Source of the DNA: PALSA-607 sp036510735 | GTDB taxonomy: Bacteria; Actinomycetota; Actinomycetes; Acidothermales; Acidothermaceae | NCBI GenBank assembly: GCA_036510735.1 | Contig: DATCDK010000022.1 | Coordinates: 1-16,242 of the forward strand | Length of the DNA stretch: 16,242 nucleotides | Reading direction: 5' to 3' | Shown here: positions 1-6,647 of the stretch, in pieces | How positions within the stretch are numbered: the first letter of the stretch is position 1 | Layout: each line of letters begins with the position of its first letter | The notes under the pieces: model-generated | Seen by the model: only the letters and a program-made list of their open reading frames with translations | Told to the model about the DNA's origin: nothing | Databases searched by the model: none | Position numbers and translations under genes: made by a program

Positions 1-40
1 CGTGGCTGTCGGAGGCAGGTGTATGCGACGGCTTCGATGG

Positions 41-691
41 CTAGGCATCTCGACGCGAATCTCGATCGTTGAACTGCCCGCTGGCGTCACACAAGATCGG
101 CGGCAAGCTAGCGTTCCTGTCACCTTCGCGCGCGGCCACACCTTGATCTGTGCAGAAGCCGGTTTGGTCGCTCTTGAGGCAAAGGAGCCCGAGGAGCCTG
201 CCATCGTCGTTCACGACCGCTAGGCGACGCTGCCCAGAACGGACCAGCCATTGGTGGATGGTCGAGATGCGCTGCTCTGGTCGAACCGTACGGCCCCGCA
301 CCGTCGCTAACGGGAGGGCCGCCACGTTGGGCGGCAGGCCTGGTTGCAGATCGCCACGCAGCAAGGTGCCGCAGAGGATCCCGCGGTGCGTCAAGAGGAG
401 CATGTGAACATGCGAGTCGTCGAAAGCCCTGCGCACAGCCTCCACCTGCGTGTCGATGGGCAGGGTCTTCGGCGCGGAGATCATCAACTCCGACGCCTCG
501 CTAAGAGTGGCGACGGGGTCCGGGCTCTGGTTCGGAACGGTTATTCGCTGGTCGGGCATGTCGGGTCGCTGGGCCGTGACCCGTCCGGCTGATGCGCGTC
601 GGTGATCAGTTGGCATCTCGGTGTGCACCGGTACGTCGAGCGGCGGGGGATTCGGCGGTTGTTTGGCTGGCTGGCCGGTTGATAGCGGCAT
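41..691 (-). CDS. CBS-domain pair protein
   Basis: A protein of about 216 aa with two CBS domains, which usually bind adenine nucleotides and regulate a partner. CBS1 covers roughly residues 68-120 and CBS2 roughly 127-175 (QRRLAVVNDDGRLLGLLCLK). It is followed by a TGFCTDQGVAARE tail that I associate with actinobacterial stand-alone CBS proteins. Residues 1-60 are proline-rich and low in structure, so the start is uncertain. ATG 691 lies 10 nt after the fdhF-like stop but has only a weak Shine-Dalgarno; in-frame ATGs at 616, 559 and 484 are alternatives, the last right at the CBS1 boundary. The gene is last in the minus-strand operon with the molybdopterin oxidoreductase, which suggests it senses nucleotide or energy state for that enzyme. 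This role is inferred. Confidence 0.8.
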   Translation of the reverse strand: MPLSTGQPAKQPPNPPPLDVPVHTEMPTDHRRASAGRVTAQRPDMPDQRITVPNQSPDPVATLSEASELMISAPKTLPIDTQVEAVRRAFDDSHVHMLLLTHRGILCGTLLRGDLQPGLPPNVAALPLATVRGRTVRPEQRISTIHQWLVRSGQRRLAVVNDDGRLLGLLCLKSDQTGFCTDQGVAAREGDRNASLPPILCDASGQFNDRDSRRDA

Positions 692-701
692 TGCCGCACG
701 C

Positions 702-3020
702 CTAACTCGACGTCGCTGTTGGTTTGTGATCTGCGCTGGCACCACCAGCGGGGTCGAGACGGATGACGGTTGACTTGGATACCGGCGTGTTGCTGACCTC
801 TGCCGTGGAGTCCAGCGGCACCAGCACGTTCGCCTCTGGGAAGTATGCGGCCGCGCATCCACGCGGGGTTGGGTAGGCGACCGCCCGGAAGCCCTTCGCG
901 GTGCGCTCTTCGTCGCGCCACACACTGACGAGGTCGACCTGGTCGCCGTCGCGTAGTCCGCGCTCGCGCAGGTCTTCGGCGTTGACGAACACCACGCGTC
1001 GGCCGCCCTTGATGCCGCGGTAGCGGTCGTCCAGTCCGTACACGGTGGTGTTGAACTGGTCGTGTGAGCGCACCGTCTGCAGCAGCAGGTGCCCGGGTGG
1101 AACCTGGACCGAGTCGACCGCATTGACGGTGAACCGCGCCTTGCCGGTGGCAGTCTTGAAGGTGCGCGAGTCATGCGGGCCGCGGGGCAGCATGAACCCG
1201 CCGGGCTGGGCGACGCGTTCTTCGTAGGCGTGACAGCCAGGTACGACGTGTTCGATGTGCTTGCGGATCACGCGGTAATCCGCTTCCATGGCCGACCAGC
1301 CGACGTCCTCGCCGAACAGGGCGCGGCCCAGTCCGGTGACGATCGCGATCTCGCTGCGCAGCTGGTTCGAGCCGGGCAGCAGTCGCCCTCTCGATGCGTG
1401 CACCATGCTCATCGAATCTTCCACGGACACGAACTGCTCGCCGCCGGCCTGCACGTCGCGTTCGGTGCGGCCCAAACAGGGCAGGATCAGCGCCTCGGTC
1501 CCATGGCATAGGTGCGAGCGGTTGAGCTTTGTGGCCACGTGGACGGTCAGCTGGCAGTTCGCCATCGCCAGTTCGGTCACCTCGGTGTCCGGTGTGGCCG
1601 CGACGAAGTTGCCGCCCAGTGCGAAGAACACGTCAACTTTGCCGTCGCGCATGGCCCGGATCGAATCCACCGTGTCCCAGCCGTGCTCGCGCGGCGGGTC
1701 GAACCCGAACTCGTCGCGTAGCGCGTCCATGAACGCGTCGGGCATCTTTTCCCAGATCCCCATCGTGCGGTCGCCCTGCACATTGCTGTGGCCGCGGATC
1801 GGTGACGGGCCGGCGCCGGGGCGGCCGATATTGCCGCGCAGCAGCAGGAAGTTCACGATCTCGCGGATGGTTGCCACGGCGTTGCGGTGCTGGGTTAGCC
1901 CCATCGCCCAGCAGACGATGACCGAGCCGGCGGCCTCGACGTCGGAGGCGAGGCTCTCGATCTGGGTTCGGGACAGGCCGCTGTGTTCGGTAATCGTCGC
2001 CCAGTCCAGCTCGCGCCACCCAGCGGCGACCGCGTCGAAGCCGTCGCAGTAGGTGTCGATGAAGTCCTGGTCCAGGACGGTGCCCGGCGCGATGTCCTCG
2101 CGCGCGAGCAGCACCTTGTTCACGCCCGCGAACAACGCCAGGTCGCCGTTGACCCGCACCGGCAGGTAGGTGTCGGCGATGATGGTGCCAGGGCCGGCCA
2201 GGCCACGTGCGGTCTGGGGGTTGCGGAACCGGCCGAAACCAGCTTCGGGTAGCGGGTTGATCGCGACGATCCGCGCGCCACGCTGCTTCGCATGCTCCAG
2301 CGCCGTCAGCATGCGTGGATGGTTGGTGCCCGGGTTCTGGCCGGCGATCAGGATCAGCTCGGCATGCTTCTCGATGTCGTCGAGCGTTACGACCCCCTTG
2401 CCGACTCCGATCGTCTCGGACAGCGCGGCGCCGCTGGATTCATGGCACATGTTCGAGCAGTCCGGCAGGTTGTTCGTGCCCAGCCGGCGCGCCAGCAGCT
2501 GGTAGACAAACGCGGCTTCGTTACTGGCCCGACCGCTGGTGTAAAAGACGGCACGGTTCGGGTCGGGCATGGCACGCAGCCGGTCGGCCACCAGCGCGAT
2601 GGCGTCGTCCCAGGAAATCGGCGCGTAGTGCGTCGCGCCCGGCGCCAGATACATCGGCTCGGTCAGCCGACCGTGATGTTCGAGCGAGTGATCATCGTTG
2701 GAGCGCAACTCGGCGACCGAGTGCGCGGCGAAGAATGCGGCGTCGACCCGCTTTCTCGTGGCCTCCCAGGCGACGGCCTTGGCGCCGTTCTCACAGAACT
2801 CAGCTACCTTGCGGTGCTCGGGATCCGGATCGGGCCACGCGCAGCTGGGACAGTCGAAGCCGTCGACATGATTGAGCTTCAGCAGCGTCTCCACGCTGCG
2901 CTTGGGGCCCATCTCGGCTAGCGCGTAGTGCATGGAGGCGCTGATGCCGGGGATACCGACGGCCGACTTCTTCGGCGTGCCAACGCGGACCCGCCGGTCC
3001 TCGGCGGATTCATCTGTCAT
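702..3020 (-). CDS. fdhF: FdhF/YdeP-family molybdopterin oxidoreductase (putative formate dehydrogenase)
   Basis: A 772-aa cytoplasmic molybdopterin oxidoreductase, about the length I recall for mycobacterial FdhF (Rv2900c). The N-terminal iron-sulfur region has a reduced ligand set, C57-x2-C60 and C76 (FDCPSCAWPDPDP, EFCENGAKAVAWE). The molybdopterin domain follows, with DCSNMCHESSG at 187-197 (C192 is a candidate metal ligand), then GQNPGTNHPRM and a C-terminal dinucleotide-binding domain ending near FVNAEDLRERGLRDGDQVDL. The ATG at 3020 is chosen because GGAGG lies 9 nt upstream; an upstream in-frame start at 3110 would overlap the preceding gene and gives a non-homologous leader. It is the second gene of the operon, 37 nt after the membrane protein. 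No selenocysteine codon is seen. YdeP relatives are linked to acid resistance and their substrate is often unproven, so formate as substrate is likely but not certain. Confidence 0.9.
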   Translation of the reverse strand: MTDESAEDRRVRVGTPKKSAVGIPGISASMHYALAEMGPKRSVETLLKLNHVDGFDCPSCAWPDPDPEHRKVAEFCENGAKAVAWEATRKRVDAAFFAAHSVAELRSNDDHSLEHHGRLTEPMYLAPGATHYAPISWDDAIALVADRLRAMPDPNRAVFYTSGRASNEAAFVYQLLARRLGTNNLPDCSNMCHESSGAALSETIGVGKGVVTLDDIEKHAELILIAGQNPGTNHPRMLTALEHAKQRGARIVAINPLPEAGFGRFRNPQTARGLAGPGTIIADTYLPVRVNGDLALFAGVNKVLLAREDIAPGTVLDQDFIDTYCDGFDAVAAGWRELDWATITEHSGLSRTQIESLASDVEAAGSVIVCWAMGLTQHRNAVATIREIVNFLLLRGNIGRPGAGPSPIRGHSNVQGDRTMGIWEKMPDAFMDALRDEFGFDPPREHGWDTVDSIRAMRDGKVDVFFALGGNFVAATPDTEVTELAMANCQLTVHVATKLNRSHLCHGTEALILPCLGRTERDVQAGGEQFVSVEDSMSMVHASRGRLLPGSNQLRSEIAIVTGLGRALFGEDVGWSAMEADYRVIRKHIEHVVPGCHAYEERVAQPGGFMLPRGPHDSRTFKTATGKARFTVNAVDSVQVPPGHLLLQTVRSHDQFNTTVYGLDDRYRGIKGGRRVVFVNAEDLRERGLRDGDQVDLVSVWRDEERTAKGFRAVAYPTPRGCAAAYFPEANVLVPLDSTAEVSNTPVSKSTVIRLDPAGGASADHKPTATSS

Positions 3021-3057
3021 GCCTACCAACCTCCGCTCGGTGCGCACGTCCGAAGGT

Positions 3058-3645
3058 TCAGATGCGCCAGTGGTAGCTGATTGCGAAGTCAACAGCGGTG
3101 GCGTACGCAAGGTACATCAGCCAGCAACCGGTCACCAGGTGGAACAGGCCTAGGGCCCGCTCGCCGAGCTTGACGCCGATCGCTGCGAAGAAGTCGCTGA
3201 AGTAGATCGCGAAGAGGCCAACGAACAGCAACCCGACGGGCCAGTCCTTGACCTTGAAGAACACTGTCGCACCCATAGCCGAGACGGTCATGAACGCAAC
3301 GCACATACCTGCGTTGGGCCGCGGGTCGTTGCCCTGAAGACGGTTCCAGCCAAGCGCGAACCAGTGTATTCCGTAGGCGGAGAACGCGAGCGCGGCCATG
3401 TATAGCGGTGCGGACTTCTGGAAGACCTGCAACCAGGTCAAGCCAACGAACAGAATTACCCCGGTCACCAACTGGCAGAAACCCGGCAGCCAAATCCCCC
3501 AGACCCCAGTCGCGCGATCGACTCGCTCATCCCTGGTAGGCCAACCCGCCAATTCCTGCGGACCATAGATCAGATACCCGGTTCCCAGACCGAAGAAGCC
3601 GAGGGCAAGCGGGGGGAACGCCGACTGGGCGAACGTGACATCCAT
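3058..3645 (-). CDS. Six-TM membrane protein, GPR1/FUN34/YaaH (acetate uptake)-like
   Basis: A 195-aa integral membrane protein with about six hydrophobic helices near residues 12-33, 46-68, 80-98, 108-128, 133-152 and 163-185. The segment ALAFSAYGIHWFALGW and the GVWGIWLPGFCQLVTGVILF helix resemble conserved parts of the GPR1/FUN34/YaaH monocarboxylate transporter family; the classical NPAPLGL signature is only loosely present (FPPLALGFFGLG). ATG 3645 is chosen over upstream starts because GGAGG sits 7 nt before it. It is the first gene of the operon with the putative formate dehydrogenase, so uptake or efflux of a small acid such as formate or acetate is a reasonable inference. The family assignment rests on pattern recognition and is moderate. 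Confidence 0.72.
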   Translation of the reverse strand: MDVTFAQSAFPPLALGFFGLGTGYLIYGPQELAGWPTRDERVDRATGVWGIWLPGFCQLVTGVILFVGLTWLQVFQKSAPLYMAALAFSAYGIHWFALGWNRLQGNDPRPNAGMCVAFMTVSAMGATVFFKVKDWPVGLLFVGLFAIYFSDFFAAIGVKLGERALGLFHLVTGCWLMYLAYATAVDFAISYHWRI

Positions 3646-3748
3646 CGAAATCCTCCGACCAACACGACTCGCAGTGCAGGCGGTCCCTAGCTGCTCCAGG
3701 CGATCGGCCGACATGCGCAGCATCAGGTGCACCGATCAGCTAATACGA

Positions 3749-3777
3749 GCGTAAGCGCACTAGTTGCGTTAGCGCAA
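3749..3777 (-). promoter_or_regulatory. Tandem palindromic boxes upstream of the fdhF operon
   Basis: On the minus strand, two copies of TGCGCTWACGC occur 17 bp apart (start to start): TTGCGCTAACGCAA (3777-3764) and TGCGCTTACGC (3759-3749). Each is an inverted repeat around a 4-bp centre. They lie about 105-130 nt upstream of the first gene's ATG, where an activator or repressor of the operon would bind. A TANNNT element (TACGCT) overlaps the second box. The regulator is unknown. Confidence 0.5.
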
Positions 3778-4127
3778 GGACTACGCAGAGGTGACCGAGC
3801 TGCATAAGCGCCGACTGTCGCCACCGTCACCTCATCCAGGAAACGCCCCATACAACACGACCGGAGTGTCACCGCCAGGCGGCAGGCCGCCGCGCGGTGG
3901 AATGAGGCCGATGATGAGCGCCACCGCTCGCACGGCCGTCGCGATTCGTCCAGCGTACTGAAACAGCGAACCTGGACCGAGCGCAGCGCTGAAGTAGCAG
4001 ATGAGAACGAGGATCCGGATGACGCGATCCTGCTCGGGTTAGCTGTGTTCGCCGATGCAGCGGTGCGCCCGGGTGTAGGTCGATCGCGCGCGCCGGCTAC
4101 TGACGGCAGTCCACGTACCGGTGACGT

Positions 4128-4686
4128 ACGACTGATCGAGGTGCCCGTGCGGAATCATTCTGCGCGCAATCATTGCGGCCCATCAGTTTGCGAGCCGGCG
4201 GGGGAGGGCGACCGCGTCGGGACAGTGATCAGTCTGCCATCGAAGGCCTCGGTTTTCGGCTTGGGTTGTGGAATGGCAACGATATTCAGGCGGGGCCCAT
4301 GGTTACCTGCGGAGGGACTTACGAACCTCCGGAGTAGGAAATGCCGTAGTTATCACTTTGCCCGAAGACGACGAGGTCGCAGCAGAGTTGTATCGGCCTG
4401 GCACGCCGCGTGCAATGTTAGCGACGCTGGCTGAAAGCTGGCAGCCCGAACGGGCCGCTTGGACTAGCAATGGGTTGCGCTCGATGCAGCAGTCCAAGCC
4501 CTCAGACCCTGTGGTCTGTTGGCTGACCTATTTGGGTTCGCCGCGGCGCATTGTCAATGACCGGCTGCCCGCTACTGCCGAGGTCGAACCTTTCTCGGCG
4601 GCACGTTGATTACGCTCCGAGCAGACTCGAGATTGGTCACGGAGCATTCAGTGTTGGCCGTTCGAGACGCGCTTGCTCTGAATTAG
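4128..4686 (+). pseudogene. Frameshifted Imm52-family immunity protein
   Basis: Three consecutive reading frames together give an Imm52-like immunity protein of polymorphic toxin systems. Frame A (about 4128-4334) reads GARAESFCAQS, then RRDSDQSAIEGLGFRLGLWNG, matching the family's LGFxLxLWNG hallmark, and ends at TAG 4335. Frame B (about 4334-4594) continues VGNAVVITLPEDDEVAAELY, then LAESWQPERAAWTSNGL and VVCWLTYLGSP. Frame C (about 4594-4686) finishes GGTLITL and HSVLAVRDALALN before TAG. Both changes equal a one-base loss, near 4326-4334 and 4592-4594. The amino terminus is poorly defined. Imm52 partners usually encode a nuclease-type toxin; none is recognisable next to it. It is either a decayed orphan immunity gene or a real gene disrupted by sequencing deletions. 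Confidence 0.65.
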
Positions 4687-4946
4687 ACCTGACCCGTTTC
4701 CCGGGCAACGTTGATGCAGCCCTGGTTTCCGAGGATCAGCTCAACGTCGTGTTTGAGCAACAACCCGCGGCTGCGCCAAAACGAGTGGTGGGCCTCGGTG
4801 GTGGTCATCGGCAGTGAGCGCAACGCGCACCTCAATCTGGGATCGCAAGCCACACACGAAGACTGAAGGGCCGACGCGCACAGTCGCCCTACACGTTGGA
4901 ATGCGCGTGCGGTCGAGTTCGCAGCGCACTCCTGAAAGGAGCCTGA
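4687..4946. other. Gene-free stretch with a direct repeat resembling a transposon end
   Basis: I see no convincing gene here. The sequence CTGACCCGTTTCCCGGGCA (4688-4706) recurs with slight changes as CTGACCCGGTTTCCCGGACA (4943-4962) in the same orientation, about 255 bp apart. The motif begins TGAC and has the style of IS3-family ends, but no transposase is visible. Short frames in this stretch lack ribosome sites and family features. Confidence 0.35.
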
Positions 4947-4976
4947 CCCGGTTTCCCGGACACCGGAGAAACGGGG
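4947..4976. repeat. Long hairpin
   Basis: CCC-g-GTTTC-CCGG pairs with CCGG-a-GAAAC-GGGG around a 3-nt loop (ACA), giving a GC-rich stem of about 12 bp with small bulges. No T-tract follows, so it is not a typical intrinsic terminator. It is the first of three hairpin-forming sequences in the 170 bp before the ParB-like gene. Confidence 0.55.
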
Positions 4977-5007
4977 GCACATCAGACGGGAACGCGCGTG
5001 GTCGGGC

Positions 5008-5024
5008 GCACCGGTCGCCGGTGC
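5008..5024. repeat. Short perfect hairpin
   Basis: GCACCGG and CCGGTGC form a 7-bp perfect stem with a 3-nt loop TCG, followed by TCCTGTTT. It could be a weak terminator or part of the structured leader before the ParB-like gene. Confidence 0.5.
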
Positions 5025-5052
5025 TCCTGTTTGGTGTGGGTCTGGCCGGAGA

Positions 5053-5080
5053 CGCCCATCGTCGCATGCGACGATGGGCG
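5053..5080. promoter_or_regulatory. 28-bp perfect palindrome upstream of the ParB-like gene
   Basis: The half-site CGCCCATCGTCGCA at 5053-5066 is followed immediately by its exact reverse complement at 5067-5080, with GCATGC at the centre and no spacer. A perfect palindrome of this length is rare by chance. It ends 26 nt before the Shine-Dalgarno of the gene starting at 5121, a position suited to an operator or a partition-type binding site. No T-tract follows, which argues against a terminator. Confidence 0.65.
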
Positions 5081-5120
5081 GTGCGGGGGGCAAACACGGG
5101 GCCGCGAAGGAGCGAGTTCA

Positions 5121-5939
5121 TTGCGCAGCAAGGTGCAGACGATCACCCCGGCGAAGGCGGCCGAGTGGTTGGAGGCCAACACCACCAATCGGCCGGTGTC
5201 CCGAACGGTGGTACGAGCGTTCGCAGACGCGATGAAACGCGGGGAGTGGATTGTCACCCACCAGGGGATCGCGTTTGATGTGTCCGGGGTGTTGATCGAT
5301 GGGCAGCACCGGCTGGCGGCTGTCGTGGACGCGGATGTGCCGGTGGCGATGACGGTGTTCACCGACGTTGATGACGGCACGTTCGATGTGTTGGACACCG
5401 GTAAGCGGCGCAACGCCGCTGATGTGCTGGCGATTGAGGGTGAGAAGTCGGCGACGATGCTGGCCGCGATGGTGCGCACCGTGTGGCTGTTTAATAACCG
5501 GCCGGATTTGAACTGGTCGGGGGGTGCGGCGGCGGTCACCAACCACCAGATCGTCCAAACCCTTGAGGATCATCCGAAGCTGCGGGACTTCGTTGCGGTC
5601 GGTGAGCAGATCGCCGCCGCTACCGGGATGATCAAAAGTGCCGCCGGGGCCGCCAGCTACCTGGTCGAGCACGCGAACCGTCGGACCAACCTTGGCCCTT
5701 GGTATGAGGGGATCATTGACGGCGCTGGGTTGAAGAAGAACGATCCGCGGCTGCTGTTTCGGCGGGTGATGTTCGCGATGGCCAGGAAACAAGCCGGGCA
5801 GGTGATGCGCCGCCGCGACACCCGCGAGCATGTCGCCTTGTACATCAAGGCGTTTAACGCGTGGGCCACCGGCGAAGAACTCACCCAGCTACGGTTCACG
5901 ACTCGCGAAACCATGCCGCCCGTCACCAAGACGCGGTAG
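5121..5939 (+). CDS. ParB/sulfiredoxin-fold-like protein of phage or mobile-element type
   Basis: A 272-aa protein with a ParB-like amino-terminal domain: a site-list region (PVSRTVVRAFADAMKRGEW, about 25-43), then GVLIDGQHRLAAVVD (56-70), which matches the GxHR/GQHR box of ParB-like nuclease folds, and VFDVLDTGKRR-type residues near 88-97 that are common in actinophage homologues. The rest is helical and unassigned. The start is TTG 5121, because AAGGAG lies 8 nt upstream and the reading frame before it (from GTG 4998) runs through hairpin DNA. The gene is isolated, preceded by a cluster of palindromes and followed by about 700 bp with little coding, consistent with a phage or integrative-element remnant. 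Its exact function is unknown; DNA binding or nucleotide hydrolysis is possible. Confidence 0.8.
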   Translation: MRSKVQTITPAKAAEWLEANTTNRPVSRTVVRAFADAMKRGEWIVTHQGIAFDVSGVLIDGQHRLAAVVDADVPVAMTVFTDVDDGTFDVLDTGKRRNAADVLAIEGEKSATMLAAMVRTVWLFNNRPDLNWSGGAAAVTNHQIVQTLEDHPKLRDFVAVGEQIAAATGMIKSAAGAASYLVEHANRRTNLGPWYEGIIDGAGLKKNDPRLLFRRVMFAMARKQAGQVMRRRDTREHVALYIKAFNAWATGEELTQLRFTTRETMPPVTKTR

Positions 5940-5983
5940 GACCCGCACCCGCGGCCGCCCGTATCGTTCACGCAAATGCGGTG

Positions 5984-6253
5984 TTAGCTTTCGGCTTGTT
6001 CATGCCACCGTCGGTGTGCGTCGCTATCCCCGACGACAGCACTACAGCAGCCGCAGATCTGCAGGCGAGTGTCTCGTTCGGCAACCTCAACGAAGTCGAT
6101 GAACATCCATGGGTGCGCGTGGCGCTGATGGTCTTCGACTACGCGCGCCTGCTCGCGACGAAGTTCAGGGTCTCCACCTGAGACCTCGACAGATTCTCGC
6201 CAGCGGCACGACCGAACCGTGCAGGTTGCGTCCCCGGCTGAGCGACGTGACAT
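5984..6253 (-). CDS. Possible small zinc-finger-like protein
   Basis: This is a low-confidence gene. The carboxy-terminal half reads HPWMFIDFVEVAERD and then ICGCCSAVVGDSDAHRRWHE, giving Cys-x2-Cys-x9-His-x3-His. That pattern resembles small actinobacterial and phage proteins with a CxxCGAxV...HxxWH end. ATG 6253 would give 89 aa; GTG 6286 is an alternative. Neither has a good ribosome site, and the first 40 residues look unstructured, so the true start may be inside or the gene may be decayed. It faces the ParB-like gene convergently, which fits a mobile-element accessory gene. Confidence 0.35.
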   Translation of the reverse strand: MSRRSAGDATCTVRSCRWRESVEVSGGDPELRREQARVVEDHQRHAHPWMFIDFVEVAERDTRLQICGCCSAVVGDSDAHRRWHEQAES

Positions 6254-6647
6254 GTGCAATCTTTGTTGCTCCTGCTTCCATGACACGAGTCACGAGGTGA
6301 CGTCCGTGAGGCGACCTTGGAGCCCCAGCAGTCTTCTTGGACCCGATGGTCTACCGCGGTTCCGATGCTATAGGCGGCGCATTGCCCATGAGTATGAAGA
6401 ACATGGATCGCGTCGCCTACCATCATTCGAATTGATACACATCTTCGAGCGTGGCTGGCTGCTCGATCACGCGGTCGATGCAGCCAAATCGGGTCGTGCT
6501 GCCCGGTCGGCAACTGACTGCCGAGACAGGCGCGGCCGCGCAGGCGCGACTATCTCGCGGGGCGTCCTTGCGAGGTATCACACGGCGCGGCTCGCGGGGC
6601 TCTGATGAGTCGACGGTGGCCGACGGATCTCCGGTCCGTTCGTGGCC
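6254..6647. other. Stretch without recognisable genes
   Basis: Open frames on both strands here lack Shine-Dalgarno sequences, domain features or believable composition. I see no repeat, RNA gene or clear terminator. It is probably intergenic or decayed mobile DNA between the accessory block and the MFS gene. Confidence 0.5.

Noticed and set aside
3832..4032. A hydrophobic minus-strand frame ending in VVLYGAFPG
   Set aside because: It has no start codon, and a plus-strand frame in the same DNA is equally open; hydrophobicity often arises antisense to charged residues. No family recognised.
4045..4434. A 129-codon plus-strand frame
   Set aside because: No ribosome site or domain; the overlapping frames A and B make a better Imm52-like match.
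4320..4600. Programmed frameshifting in the Imm52-like gene
   Set aside because: No slippery heptamer with a downstream structure is evident at either junction, and two shifts in a short immunity gene fit decay or sequencing error better.
4683..5093. A minus-strand frame of 136 codons through the hairpin region
   Set aside because: It crosses several palindromes and the repeat, has no family features and no convincing ribosome site.
4998..5120. Extended amino terminus of the ParB-like protein from GTG 4998
   Set aside because: This part covers palindromic DNA and looks non-homologous; TTG 5121 has an ideal AAGGAG at 8 nt.
6219..6605. A 128-codon plus-strand frame possibly related to an integrase
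   Set aside because: No catalytic or helix-turn-helix motif could be found and no ribosome site is present.
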